This document shows positions 17,356 through 26,340 of a DNA stretch of 64,000 bases, piece after piece. The notes beneath the pieces were generated by a model. It searched no databases and was not told where the DNA came from. It saw nothing but the letters and a program-made list of their open reading frames with translations. The stretch lies in NCBI RefSeq assembly GCF_010731635.1, contig NZ_AP022583.1, positions 3,658,001-3,722,000 on the forward strand, in the 5' to 3' direction. Position 1 is the stretch's first letter; each line of letters opens with the position of its first letter. Both the position numbers and the translations under genes were made by a program. Source of the DNA: Mycobacterium noviomagense (lineage in GTDB: Bacteria; Actinomycetota; Actinomycetes; Mycobacteriales; Mycobacteriaceae).

Positions 17356-17908
17356 CCTGATCCAGACCCCGGGGCAAACGGTCGGCCCGTTCTTCCACTG
17401 CGCCTTGCCATATGACGGCGACAGCGACTTGGTCACCAACGCCCACCTGGGTGCGGTCCGGCTACACGGGACCGTTTACGACGGCGCCGGCGATCCAGTC
17501 CCGGACGGGTTGGTGGAACTGTGGCAGCCCGACTCCGATGGAAACGTCGTCCGGCAGCCAGGCTCGTTGCGACGCGACGGCCGGACGTTCACGGCGTGGG
17601 GCAGGTCGGCGACCGACCCGGGCGGACGCTACCGCTTCAGCACCGTGACGCCCGGGTCGACAACTCCTGGGCGACCGGCGTTCTTCGCGATCACCGTGTT
17701 CGCGCGGGGTCTGTTGAACCGGTTGTTCACCCGCGCATACCTGCCGGGCGGTGACCTGGCGGCCGATCCGCTGCTCACCGGTCTCGACGCCGCCCGCCGC
17801 CAAACCTTGCTCTGCACCGCCGAAGCCAATTCGGAGTACCGCTTCGACATCCACCTGCAAGGCCGCAAGGAGACGGTATTTCTGGCCTATCGCGGTGATC
17901 GCCGATGA
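17348..17908 (+). CDS. pcaG: Protocatechuate 3,4-dioxygenase alpha subunit
   Basis: The protein has 186 aa from the ATG at 17348 (MASLIQTPGQTVGPFF). PGQTVGPFFHCALPY is the typical alpha-subunit N-terminus and DGLVELWQPDSDGN is the intradiol motif lacking the full iron set. It pairs with PcaH to form the (alpha beta Fe)n enzyme. It overlaps pcaB by ATGA. Confidence 0.93.
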   Translation: MASLIQTPGQTVGPFFHCALPYDGDSDLVTNAHLGAVRLHGTVYDGAGDPVPDGLVELWQPDSDGNVVRQPGSLRRDGRTFTAWGRSATDPGGRYRFSTVTPGSTTPGRPAFFAITVFARGLLNRLFTRAYLPGGDLAADPLLTGLDAARRQTLLCTAEANSEYRFDIHLQGRKETVFLAYRGDRR

Positions 17909-19134
17909 CAAACTTGCTGTGGCCCGGAGATGAGCGCGCCGGCGAGCTCATGACCGACCAGGCGCTGCTGCAATCCATGGTGGCGGTGGAATCCGCTTGG
18001 CTGAAGGCCTTAGTCGACGCCGGACTTGCCCCTGCCGAGTGCGCCGGCGTTGACCTGTCGCAGCTGGTAGGAGAGCAGGATTGCGACATGCTTGCCGACG
18101 CGGCCGAGGGTGGCGGCAATCCGGTCATCGGCCTGGTCGCTTTGCTTCGGGAACGGGCAGCCCCGGCGGTGAGCTGGTGGGTCCACCGAGGCCTCACCAG
18201 CCAGGACGTTCTCGACACCGCGCTGATGCTTGGCGTCCGGACGGTAGTCGATCATCTGATATCCATTGTAGCGGAACAAGTTTCGCAACTATCGGCGTTG
18301 GCGGCCACCCATCGCGGCACGCCGATGGTCGCCCGCACCCTTACCCAGCATGCGATACCGACGACGTTCGGTGCGAAAGCCGCCGGGTGGCTGAACGGTG
18401 TCGTCGACGCCTACCAGCAACTGGCTGCGCTGGCCACGCCCGCCCAGATCGGCGGCGCCGCCGGAACATTGGCTGCCACAACGGAATTAGCGGCACTTGC
18501 CACCGGATCCGACGACCCTGCGGAGATGTCGGTCCGGCTAGCGCAAACCGCAACCACGGCACTGGGTTTGGACGCCCGGATGCCGTGGCATACCACGAGG
18601 ACGCCGGTGACCGCCGTCGCGGACACCCTGGTCGCCTACACGGACGCCTGGGGTCGGATAGCCTCGGACGTCGTTGTCCTGGCCCGCCCGGAAATCGGTG
18701 AGCTGAGCGAACCCGCACTCGCAAACCGCGGCGGATCATCGACGATGCCGCACAAGCGCAACCCGGTGCTGTCGATCCTTATCCGGCGCGCCGCCATTGC
18801 GGCACCCCCACTGGCTGCGACGCTGCACACCGCGGCGGCGTTGGCGAACGACGAACGCCCAGACGGTTCCTGGCATGCCGAATGGGACACGTTGCGCACC
18901 TTGGCTCGCCGGACCGTCGCCGCGGGCTCACAATGCAGCGAACTGGTGGCCGGTCTGGAAATCAATTCGCATCGGATGGCTGAAAACCTTGCCGCGACCG
19001 ATGTTTCGGGTGAGCAACAGACGATCGTCGATTTCGTCGGGAAATCCTCGTCCCCAACCTATTTCGGCGCCGTCGACCATGTCGTCGACGAAAGCCTGGC
19101 ACGTGGACGGCTGATCTTGCAGGACCACTCGTGA
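17905..19134 (+). CDS. pcaB: 3-Carboxy-cis,cis-muconate cycloisomerase
   Basis: The protein has 409 aa of the fumarase/aspartase superfamily, with the signature GGSSTMPHKRNPVLS containing the mobile catalytic loop. In the pathway it converts 3-carboxymuconate to gamma-carboxymuconolactone. The N-terminus and length are slightly shorter than the usual 430-450 residues but all conserved blocks are present. It overlaps both neighbours by 4 bp. Confidence 0.9.
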   Translation: MTNLLWPGDERAGELMTDQALLQSMVAVESAWLKALVDAGLAPAECAGVDLSQLVGEQDCDMLADAAEGGGNPVIGLVALLRERAAPAVSWWVHRGLTSQDVLDTALMLGVRTVVDHLISIVAEQVSQLSALAATHRGTPMVARTLTQHAIPTTFGAKAAGWLNGVVDAYQQLAALATPAQIGGAAGTLAATTELAALATGSDDPAEMSVRLAQTATTALGLDARMPWHTTRTPVTAVADTLVAYTDAWGRIASDVVVLARPEIGELSEPALANRGGSSTMPHKRNPVLSILIRRAAIAAPPLAATLHTAAALANDERPDGSWHAEWDTLRTLARRTVAAGSQCSELVAGLEINSHRMAENLAATDVSGEQQTIVDFVGKSSSPTYFGAVDHVVDESLARGRLILQDHS

Positions 19135-19913
19135 GCGCGCCCACGATCCGCGGATCCCACCTGGGCGGCGCATCCGACCTACCGACCTTGGTGGTGGGAC
19201 CGTCGCTGGGCACGTCGGTGCAGGCGTTGTGGACGGCAGCGGTGGACCACATGGCGGACATGTACCACGTCGTCGGGTGGGATCTTCCCGGCCATGGCTA
19301 CAGCCCGCCGCCGCGTGGCGCCTTCACCATCGAAGAGCTGGCCGCCGGCGTCATCAAGTTCGTGGATCAGACAATCGGCACACGCCGGTTCATCTATGCG
19401 GGCGTCTCGGTCGCCGGCGCGGTGGGGCTGCAGCTTTTGCTTGGACACCGTGAACGTGTCGCTGCCGCCGCGCTCATCTGCACCGCGGCACGAATCGGCG
19501 ATCCCGATGACTGGAAGAGCCGAGCGCAGGTGGTTCGCTCGGCCGGTACCGGTGAGGTGGTGGCCTTGTCGGTTCGGCGGTGGTTCGCACCGGGATTTTT
19601 CGACCGCGATCCCGCGTCGGCGCGGGCGCTGCTGGAGACGTTGCGGCAGGTCGACGACGACGGCTATGCCCGTACCTGTGAGGCGCTCGCCGCATTCGAC
19701 GCCCGCGACCGCCTCGGCGAAATCGATACCCCGATCGTCGCTGTGGCTGGTGCAAACGACATTGCGACGCCACCGGATTCGGTGCGCTTCATCGCCGCCA
19801 AGGTCGCGCGCGGCCGGTTCGTCGAAGTGGCGAACGCCGCGCACCTGGTGCCCGCCGAACAACCGGGCCGAATCGCCGATGTGCTGGCCAAGCTGGCGAA
19901 GCGGCGAACATGA
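19131..19913 (+). CDS. pcaD: 3-Oxoadipate enol-lactonase
   Basis: The protein has 260 aa, an alpha/beta hydrolase with the nucleophile elbow AGVSVAGAV, GWDLPGHGYS, and a late Asp (AVAGANDIATP) and His (NAAHLVPAEQP). It hydrolyses 3-oxoadipate enol-lactone to 3-oxoadipate. Many actinobacteria carry PcaL, a fusion of PcaD with the decarboxylase PcaC. This protein ends at the hydrolase domain, so no PcaC activity is encoded here. GTG start overlapping pcaB. Confidence 0.87.
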   Translation: MSAPTIRGSHLGGASDLPTLVVGPSLGTSVQALWTAAVDHMADMYHVVGWDLPGHGYSPPPRGAFTIEELAAGVIKFVDQTIGTRRFIYAGVSVAGAVGLQLLLGHRERVAAAALICTAARIGDPDDWKSRAQVVRSAGTGEVVALSVRRWFAPGFFDRDPASARALLETLRQVDDDGYARTCEALAAFDARDRLGEIDTPIVAVAGANDIATPPDSVRFIAAKVARGRFVEVANAAHLVPAEQPGRIADVLAKLAKRRT

Positions 19914-20581
19914 CCGTTGTCATCACCGACTCAGCCGCAGTCGCCGTCGACGGTATCGAAGATGGTTCCACCATTCTGATCGGCGGATTCGGCATGGCCG
20001 GCCTCCCCGCAACACTCATCGACGCCCTCATCGAGCAGGGCGCAACCGATTTGACGGTGGTGAGCAACAACGCCGGCACCGGTGAGACAGATCTGGCTGC
20101 GCTGCTGGCCGCGGGGCGAGTTCGCAAGATCATGTGTTCTTTTCCGCGCCAGCGTGATTCGTGGGTATTCGACCGGCTGTACCGAACTGGGCGCATCGAA
20201 CTGGAGCTGGTTCCCCAAGGCAATCTGGCGGAGCGGATGCGCGCTGCCGGTGCGGGTATCGGCGCATTCTTCTGCCCCACCGGGGTAGGCACGCCGTTGG
20301 CTGAGGGCAAGGAAACCCGCACTATCGACGGGCGAGACTACGTGCTGGAGTACCCGATCCATGGTGACTACGCGCTGATCGGTGCGCACCGCGCCGATCG
20401 GCTGGGAAACCTGGTCTACCGCAAGACCGCCCGAAACTTCGGTCCGGTCATGGCCACAGCGGCCACAACGACGATCGCTGAGGTCGCCGACGTCGTCGAC
20501 ATCGGCATGATCGATCCCGAAAACGTCGTGACGCCAAGCATTTACGTTGACCGGATCTTTCACCCTACGGCGCTGACATGA
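19910..20581 (+). CDS. pcaI: 3-Oxoadipate CoA-transferase subunit A
   Basis: The protein has 223 aa with GGFGMAGLPATLIDALIEQG and the alpha-subunit glycine motif GAGIGAFFCPTGVGTPLAEGKE. Together with PcaJ it moves CoA from succinyl-CoA to 3-oxoadipate. The position after pcaD favours this over a ketone-body transferase (ScoA), although the families are hard to separate by sequence. ATGA overlaps on both sides. Confidence 0.88.
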   Translation: MTVVITDSAAVAVDGIEDGSTILIGGFGMAGLPATLIDALIEQGATDLTVVSNNAGTGETDLAALLAAGRVRKIMCSFPRQRDSWVFDRLYRTGRIELELVPQGNLAERMRAAGAGIGAFFCPTGVGTPLAEGKETRTIDGRDYVLEYPIHGDYALIGAHRADRLGNLVYRKTARNFGPVMATAATTTIAEVADVVDIGMIDPENVVTPSIYVDRIFHPTALT

Positions 20582-21228
20582 CCACTGTCGAGCATCTCGA
20601 CCGTGGCCCGCTCACTCGCGACGAGCTAGCTGCGACGGTGGCGCGTGATATCCCAGCTGGGTCGGTCGTGAACCTCGGCATCGGCCTGCCCACCAAAGTG
20701 GCCGACTACCTTGTCGCCGATGCCGAGGTCCTGTTGCACACCGAGAACGGGATGCTGGGGATGGGGCCACAGGCCCACGGCGAAGAGATCGATCCGGACC
20801 TGATCAACGCCGGGAAGGTTCCGGTCACCGAATTGCCCGGTGCCGCATATTTTCACCACGCGGACTCGTTCGCGATGATGCGCGGTGGGCATCTCGACGT
20901 CGCCGTGATGGGGGCCTTCCAGGTGTCCTATCGGGGCGACCTCGCCAACTGGAGCACCGGAGCCCCGGACGCCATTCCGGCCGTCGGCGGCGCAATGGAT
21001 TTAGCCATCGGCGCGAAAGCGGTGTTCGTCATGATGTCGCTGTTCGGGAAGGACGGCGCTGCCAAGCTGGTCGCGCAATGCAGCTATCCGCTGACCGGTG
21101 TGCACTGTGTAAGCCGGCTCTACACCGACTTCGCCACCTTCGACGTCGACGCAAAGACGGGTCCGACGGTTCGCGAGACCTTTGGCGTCGGCGCCGCAGA
21201 TCTCGCGGCGCGGCTGAAACTCACTTAG
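20578..21228 (+). CDS. pcaJ: 3-Oxoadipate CoA-transferase subunit B
   Basis: The protein has 216 aa with the catalytic Glu in LLHTENGMLGMG and the NLGIGLPTKVADY and GGAMDLAIGAK signatures of class I CoA-transferase beta subunits. It is the last gene of the pca operon. A thiolase (PcaF) is not in the window and is needed elsewhere to give succinyl-CoA and acetyl-CoA. Confidence 0.88.
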   Translation: MTTVEHLDRGPLTRDELAATVARDIPAGSVVNLGIGLPTKVADYLVADAEVLLHTENGMLGMGPQAHGEEIDPDLINAGKVPVTELPGAAYFHHADSFAMMRGGHLDVAVMGAFQVSYRGDLANWSTGAPDAIPAVGGAMDLAIGAKAVFVMMSLFGKDGAAKLVAQCSYPLTGVHCVSRLYTDFATFDVDAKTGPTVRETFGVGAADLAARLKLT

Positions 21229-21256
21229 TGCCGGGTTTGGTGCGGGGCGATCGGTG

Positions 21257-22246
21257 TCAAGTCTGCAGCCGAAACACCTCAGCGAGCGGTCGGCGTGGTG
21301 TGGGAGGCGGCGGAGTTTCCGTGGTCGGCGCTAGTCCAACACGCACCAGTACTTGCGGTCGCACGTTGTCGTCGTTCAGCAATCCCGCGATGATGTCCCG
21401 GGTGACATGGAGCTCGGTGACGTGAGTCACCGGGCAGGTGGCCAAGCCGGCTAGCGTGCATTCCAGTAATACGGCAGAAAGCGCCTCGCCGGTGGCCAGC
21501 GCGTCGACGCGAGTGTCGCTGTCAGTAGACAGCACGAGGATCGTCGAGTGGTCCTCAGGGATCTCAGCGCGCCGGTCCCCCCGATGGGTCATCGGGAACG
21601 CCCGCTCGACGTCGACCCGGGCGCTCTCCGCCGCAGAAACCAAAGAGGTGTATGGGATGCCCTCTGATGCTTCGAAAGGTGATGTCCACCAGCGGAGTTC
21701 GTTGTGGTAAGGAGAGTCGTAGAGCCGCAGCGAGTCGGCGAGGCGGGACGCCTCGGCCAGTCGTGGGCGCACATCGTCCGGCAGCACGTCGAGGTGCACC
21801 GCGGTCCCGTCGACAGCACCACGCAGTATCGGTTCGAACGATTCCCAATCTGTCGGCGCCGTGAACGGCAACCGGTCAGTGTGGCGGGCCCAGATCGCTC
21901 TGGCGCGCAGGCGATGGTCGTCATCGACGTAGTCCATCGGAGTGAAGTGGATCGATGCCAGATGGTTGGGGTTGCTCGTGTTGGGGAACCGCTCGATGTG
22001 CGCTTGCCATCCCGCTGCGGCAGCCGCCACCCGTAAGTGGTCGAGGGCAGCACCGCAGCCGATGAGCGCTTCACGCCCGATCCGGTCGGTGTCCATCACT
22101 CGGCTCGGATCTAGGAAGAAGCGGAGTTGACCGTTGTTGACGTCGAACACCCACTGCCATGGTTGGCTGTTGTGCAGCGATGGTGCACGGCAGGCGTTTC
22201 GCACCGCATCCTTGATGACAGGGGTTTCTATCGTCTTCACAGGCAT
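21257..22246 (-). CDS. Acg-family FMN-binding nitroreductase homologue (first of three)
   Basis: The protein has 329 aa. The opening NACRAPSLHNSQPWQW and the C-terminal PQVLVRVGLAPTTETPPPPTPRRPLAEVF are diagnostic for the Acg family (Rv2032/Rv3127/Rv3131 in M. tuberculosis). Acg is known to sequester FMN and lacks normal reductase activity. Start ATG at 22246 has GGAGGT upstream. DosR-type boxes lie 50-90 bp upstream, so induction by hypoxia or NO is expected. It is transcribed toward pcaJ and is the left edge of the DosR island. Confidence 0.9.
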   Translation of the reverse strand: MPVKTIETPVIKDAVRNACRAPSLHNSQPWQWVFDVNNGQLRFFLDPSRVMDTDRIGREALIGCGAALDHLRVAAAAAGWQAHIERFPNTSNPNHLASIHFTPMDYVDDDHRLRARAIWARHTDRLPFTAPTDWESFEPILRGAVDGTAVHLDVLPDDVRPRLAEASRLADSLRLYDSPYHNELRWWTSPFEASEGIPYTSLVSAAESARVDVERAFPMTHRGDRRAEIPEDHSTILVLSTDSDTRVDALATGEALSAVLLECTLAGLATCPVTHVTELHVTRDIIAGLLNDDNVRPQVLVRVGLAPTTETPPPPTPRRPLAEVFRLQT

Positions 22247-22294
22247 ATCGACCTCCGATCTGCCATCAAGCCTGCTCGAACAACGCTCCCTTCG

Positions 22295-22336
22295 ACAGGG
22301 TCATTGGTCCCTGGCCTGGTCGCCATTCGGCCCAGC
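22295..22336. promoter_or_regulatory. DosR-type box pair upstream of acg homologue 1
   Basis: The core GGGTCATTGGTCCC (22298-22311) matches 11 of 14 positions of the DosR core GGGACTWWAGTCCC. A weaker core TCGCCATTCGGCCC (22320-22333) follows exactly 22 bp on. Confidence 0.75.
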
Positions 22337-22356
22337 GCTGTGGTTACCCCTGTGAG

Positions 22357-23154
22357 TCAGCGACGATCGTTCATCGAGGCGGCGATGTCTGCCACTAATT
22401 CCGGGTGCTTGAGGAACGGTGTGATGATGTCGACCGGCAGAGGGAAGACCACGGTCGAGTTCTGATCGGCACCGAGCTCCAACAGCGTTTGCAGATAACG
22501 CAACTGAAGCGACGCCGGGTTCTTCGACAGCGTATCCGCGGCTTCGCGCAGTTCCTCGGACGCTTGCAGCTCACCGCGGGCGTTGATGACTTTTGCGCGT
22601 CGTTCCCGTTCGGCCTCGGCCTCCCGAGCCATGGCCCGCTGCATCGACTCAGGGATCTCGACATCCTTGATCTCGACCACCCGCACTTGAACACCCCACG
22701 GCTCGGTTTGCTTTTCGATGATCGTCTGAAGGTCGCGGTTCAGGTCATCGCGGTGGGCCAGCAAGGTGTCGAGATCTGCTCGGCCCAGCAGCGACCGCAG
22801 CGTCGTCTGCGCGATCTGAGAGGTGGCCACGGCGTAGTTCTCCACCGCAAGAATCGCTTTCAGCGGATCGACGACCCGGAACATCACCACCGCGTTCACC
22901 CGGGCCGGCACATTGTCGCGGGTAATCACCTCCTGTGGCGGGATGGTCAAGGTCACCACCCGTTGGTCGACTCTGACCATACGGTCCACTAAGGGAATTA
23001 AAAACCGCAGCCCGGGCCGATACAACGGGCGGACATGTCCCATCCGAAACACCACGCCACGTTCGTACTCGCGAAGCACCGCCAGCGAAACGAACCCCAG
23101 CACCACGAGCCCGGTTGCCACTACCAGAACAAGGGCTACCACTACTGCGTTCAC
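22357..23154 (-). CDS. SPFH/stomatin-like (slipin) membrane protein
   Basis: The protein has 265 aa from the GTG at 23154, which overlaps the upstream stop as GTGA and has AAGGAGGA before it. One N-terminal membrane helix (residues 1-25) is followed by the SPFH domain (REYERGVVFRMGHVRPLYRPGLRFLIPLVD and VNAVVMFRVVDPLKAI) and a charged coiled-coil region (REAEAERERRAKVINARGELQAS). Slipins organise membrane microdomains and usually pair with an NfeD-type protease. No NfeD gene is present here. It is the third gene of the norB operon, so it probably supports the NO reductase. Confidence 0.88.
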   Translation of the reverse strand: MNAVVVALVLVVATGLVVLGFVSLAVLREYERGVVFRMGHVRPLYRPGLRFLIPLVDRMVRVDQRVVTLTIPPQEVITRDNVPARVNAVVMFRVVDPLKAILAVENYAVATSQIAQTTLRSLLGRADLDTLLAHRDDLNRDLQTIIEKQTEPWGVQVRVVEIKDVEIPESMQRAMAREAEAERERRAKVINARGELQASEELREAADTLSKNPASLQLRYLQTLLELGADQNSTVVFPLPVDIITPFLKHPELVADIAASMNDRR

Positions 23155-23780
23155 TGCGGGCTGTCCTCCTTCTGCGCCCAGCCGCCGCCCCACTGGGTGG
23201 AGTATCGGTCGATCGCGGCGGCGACCTGATCCTGCAGACCGGAGCGATGCGGGAGGTACTCAGGGGCATTCGTCGGCGTATTCCATAGGTGCCGGGCCAG
23301 CGGTAGTCCGGCAGCCACCACGAACACCGCGGCGCCACCAAGCACCAGCACATCGGCGCCAGAATGCTGGCCTATCAGCATCGCCACCGGCATCACCACT
23401 CCCAAACCGGCTACCACACAGGCGATTCCGCGGTGGAACCGGCCGGCATCCGAGTGGGGCCACGGATCGACCTCGCGGCTGATCTCCCGGCCGTGGTTCG
23501 ACGTCGTGCACGTCGACTTCACCGGACAACTGTTGCACACCACCGGCGATGCCCGATACCGCATCACCCGGTGGTGGGGATCGAACGAGGTCGGCCACAG
23601 CCACTGATCCTGAGGACACACCCAGGCGTCGTGGTCGGGCCGGTAGACGAATTTTCCGGTGCGCCACCGCGCGGCGTGCCGCGATGCGCGCTTGGCCATG
23701 GCGTCGAAGCCCCACGCAGCGGCCACTAAGAACAGCGCATAGCCGGCGACCAGCCACACCGATGTCGTGGGTGCTGTCAT
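23151..23780 (-). CDS. Cys-rich membrane protein of the norB operon, function unknown
   Basis: The protein has 209 aa from the ATG at 23780, with AAGGATTG upstream. It starts 1 nt after the norB stop. An N-terminal membrane helix is followed by a soluble region with VYRPDHDAWVCPQDQWLWP and CNSCPVKSTCTTSNHG, then two more hydrophobic helices (VAGLGVVMPVAMLIG and VLVLGGAAVFVVAAGLPLA). The CxxCx5C cluster plus the earlier Cys resembles the metal-binding block found in some transposases and zinc ribbons, but no transposase catalytic core is present. It may bind a metal or cofactor for NorB assembly. I do not recognise a characterised family. Confidence 0.8.
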   Translation of the reverse strand: MTAPTTSVWLVAGYALFLVAAAWGFDAMAKRASRHAARWRTGKFVYRPDHDAWVCPQDQWLWPTSFDPHHRVMRYRASPVVCNSCPVKSTCTTSNHGREISREVDPWPHSDAGRFHRGIACVVAGLGVVMPVAMLIGQHSGADVLVLGGAAVFVVAAGLPLARHLWNTPTNAPEYLPHRSGLQDQVAAAIDRYSTQWGGGWAQKEDSPQ

Positions 23781-23781
23781 T

Positions 23782-26121
23782 TCAATCCTTCGGCGGCGTT
23801 GGGGACTCGGCCCCAACTGCCGGGACTACCTCGGTGTAGAGCGGATGCTCGGGCAACTCTTGAGCGGCGGAACCGGAGCGGAAGTACCGCAAGGCCGTCA
23901 AGGCGATGTAGATGAACGGCAGCACACCGCCGACAATGAGGATCACGTCACCCGGCAGCCGCAGCCATTCGATCAGCGAATTGCCCGGCTTGGTGATGTA
24001 GCCCAGCGAACGAGCCTCGAAGTAGCCGCTGTTGACCGAATGGTACAGCTGCAGCACGCCGAGCGGCAGCAACGTGGCGAACACCATCCACGCCAGCCCA
24101 ATGTTCATCCCCCAGAACGAGATCCGGGCCCATTTCTCAGGCCATTTGTCGGCGGGAATCACGTAGCGGAAAGCGAACATCGCCAGGCCCACGGCGAGCA
24201 TGCCGTAGACACCCATCAGCGCAGCATGACCGTGGTTGGCCGTCAGCGCGGTGCCGATCTGGTAGTAGGACACGATCGGCAGGTTGATCAGGAACCCGAA
24301 GATGCCCGCGCCCAAGAAGTTCCAGAATCCGACCGCCACCAGGAACATCACCGCCCAGCGGTGGGGGAACGGCCTGCCGTCACCGGATTGCTGCCGCGAC
24401 CCCAACTGCAGGAAGGCCCACGCTTCGACGGTGAGGAAGGTCAGCGGTATGACCTCGGCGGCCGAGAAGAATGCACCCAGGGCCATGTGCTCGACCGGGG
24501 TACCGGAGAAGTACAGGTGGTGCATGGTGCCGATCACGCCGCCGGCGGAATACAAGATGATGTCGAGGAAGATGACGCCCAATGCGATCCGTTCGCGCAC
24601 TACTCCGAGCAGTACGAAGATGTAGGCCACCATCACGGTGGTGAAGAGCTCGAGGAAATCCTCGACCCACAGGTGCACTACCCAGAACCGCCAGAAATCA
24701 GCGACGGTGTAGTGGGTGCCGCTGCTGGCCAGCAGGCCAACCGCGTAGAACACCGGAATCGCAAGTCCGGCAAAAAAGAACAGCCACGGCATGTTCAGTT
24801 TGGATTCGCTCCGCAGCCGGGCCCGCATTCCCCGCCAGATGATCACGATCCACAGGAACATGCCGACGATCAGCAGGATCTGCCAGAGCCGCGGCAGGTC
24901 GAGGTATTCCCACTGTTGAGATAACAAGCCGCCGCGGCGAATCACGCCGTAAATGGATAGCGCCTCCGTGATCAGCGATCCGAACACCACCACCGCGACA
25001 GCGCCCAGTAGGCCGTAGGCCAGCCAGCTCTGCCGCCGCGGCTCCCGGCGGCTGATGAACGGCACCAGGAAGATGCCACCGGCCAGAAACGCCGCCGCGG
25101 TCCAGAACAAGGCCAGCTGCACATGCCAGGTGCGGGCCAGGTTGTAGGGCAACACCCGAGCCAGGTCCAGGCCGAAGAAATTCGAGAGGTCGGCCCGGTA
25201 GTGTTCGGCGGCCGCGCCCACCAGCGTCTGCGCCAGGAACAACACCGACACGATCGCGAAGAACCAGATCGTGGCCCGTTGCGCTGGCGTCAGGCTCACC
25301 TCGCCGGGTTCGCGGAACGACAGAGTGGACGTTTGTTCGCCGTGCCAGCCGACTTGCTGGCTCCACCGCCCGTAGACGGCGAACAAGATCCCGATGCCGC
25401 CCAATAGCGCGATCAGCGACAGCGCCGACCACACCAGTACTGAGGCGGTCGGACCGTTGTCGACACGCTTCTCGGGCGGCCAGTTGTTCGTGTAGCTGTA
25501 GATCTGACCGGGCCGCTGCGCCGCCGACGCCCACGCGGTCCAGGCAAAGAACGAGGTCAGGTCGTGGATGTCGGCCCGGTCGGTGATCATGCGCGGCCGC
25601 AGCCCGTACTTGGTGGAGTTCTCACCAAAGTAGGCCGCGTAGTGGCGCTGGATGTCGTCGAATGCCCGTGCCTGCCGGTCGGTGAGCACCAGCGTCTTGG
25701 TGCCCGGGTTATACCGGTTGGTGCGGAACTCGGCGACCACCTGGTCTCGCGGATCGGCCACACCCCCCGACCGCCATTGGTCGGCCACGTCGTCGGTGGA
25801 CATGCGCAGGTACTCGGCCGTGTAGTCCGGCCCCAGGTAGGCGCCATGGCCAAGCACCGAGCCGTACTCCATCAAGCCGCGTGCTTGATACAGCTCCTGC
25901 CCGCGGGTGACGTCGTCCTTGGTGAACAACACCTGACCGGATTCGCTGACGACCTTGTCCGGCAAGGGCATTGACGTGGTATAGGTGCGGTAGGCAAGGA
26001 TGCCCAAGACCAGGAAGCCAAAGATCATTACCAGGGCCACACCCTGAACCCAGCCCTTGCCGATCAATGGTTGTGCGGTCGCCGGTTCGGAGCGCCCGGA
26101 CTGTGCTGCTTCGGTTGCCAT
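23782..26121 (-). CDS. norB: Quinol-dependent nitric oxide reductase (qNOR, NorB/NorZ)
   Basis: The protein has 779 aa, the size of single-subunit qNOR. An N-terminal helix and soluble domain (no CXXCH) precede about 13 membrane helices. Haem/Fe ligand motifs seen are TWHVQLALFW, VVHLWVEDFLELF, GTMHHLYF and NHGHAALMGVYGML. It reduces 2 NO to N2O using quinol. It leads an operon with a Cys-rich membrane protein and an SPFH protein. DosR-type boxes upstream and its place near dosRS, whose sensor binds NO, point to an NO-detoxification circuit. M. tuberculosis itself lacks this enzyme. Confidence 0.92.
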   Translation of the reverse strand: MATEAAQSGRSEPATAQPLIGKGWVQGVALVMIFGFLVLGILAYRTYTTSMPLPDKVVSESGQVLFTKDDVTRGQELYQARGLMEYGSVLGHGAYLGPDYTAEYLRMSTDDVADQWRSGGVADPRDQVVAEFRTNRYNPGTKTLVLTDRQARAFDDIQRHYAAYFGENSTKYGLRPRMITDRADIHDLTSFFAWTAWASAAQRPGQIYSYTNNWPPEKRVDNGPTASVLVWSALSLIALLGGIGILFAVYGRWSQQVGWHGEQTSTLSFREPGEVSLTPAQRATIWFFAIVSVLFLAQTLVGAAAEHYRADLSNFFGLDLARVLPYNLARTWHVQLALFWTAAAFLAGGIFLVPFISRREPRRQSWLAYGLLGAVAVVVFGSLITEALSIYGVIRRGGLLSQQWEYLDLPRLWQILLIVGMFLWIVIIWRGMRARLRSESKLNMPWLFFFAGLAIPVFYAVGLLASSGTHYTVADFWRFWVVHLWVEDFLELFTTVMVAYIFVLLGVVRERIALGVIFLDIILYSAGGVIGTMHHLYFSGTPVEHMALGAFFSAAEVIPLTFLTVEAWAFLQLGSRQQSGDGRPFPHRWAVMFLVAVGFWNFLGAGIFGFLINLPIVSYYQIGTALTANHGHAALMGVYGMLAVGLAMFAFRYVIPADKWPEKWARISFWGMNIGLAWMVFATLLPLGVLQLYHSVNSGYFEARSLGYITKPGNSLIEWLRLPGDVILIVGGVLPFIYIALTALRYFRSGSAAQELPEHPLYTEVVPAVGAESPTPPKD

Positions 26122-26205
26122 CGTCGACGATCCTTTTACCAGTCAGCGGACCGATCGCTGGTATTTAACTCCCTGGAATGGACCGACACGCCGAATACGC
26201 GGCTA

Positions 26206-26271
26206 TTGAGGACCAACGTCCCTCGGCAAGCCGAGGACCTATGGCCGCGGCCTAGGGACTTACGGCTCCTG
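26206..26271. promoter_or_regulatory. DosR-type boxes between norB and a USP gene
   Basis: Cores are AGGACCAACGTCCC (26209-26222, 11/14 matches to the consensus), AGGACCTATGGCCG (26234-26247, 9/14) and GGGACTTACGGCTC (26255-26268, 11/14). A TAGCGT (26294-26299) lies at -10 spacing from the last box for the USP gene starting at 26341, giving a predicted start near 26306 and a box centre about 44 bp upstream. Confidence 0.75.
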
Positions 26272-26340
26272 CCGGTCCCTACGGACGAACGCATAGCGTC
26301 GAGGCACAGATGTCAAGCCGCGGCGCACAAGGGAAAAACC

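Noticed and set aside
23151..23780. Transposase remnant because of the Cys cluster resembling a transposase block
   Set aside because: No catalytic DDE residues or terminal repeats are visible; the protein has three membrane helices and intact operon spacing.
26187..26200. A DosR box 22 bp before the one at 26209
   Set aside because: The sequence CACGCCGAATACGC does not match either half of the palindrome, so the norB promoter does not follow the 22-bp rule and uses other spacings (25 and 46 bp).
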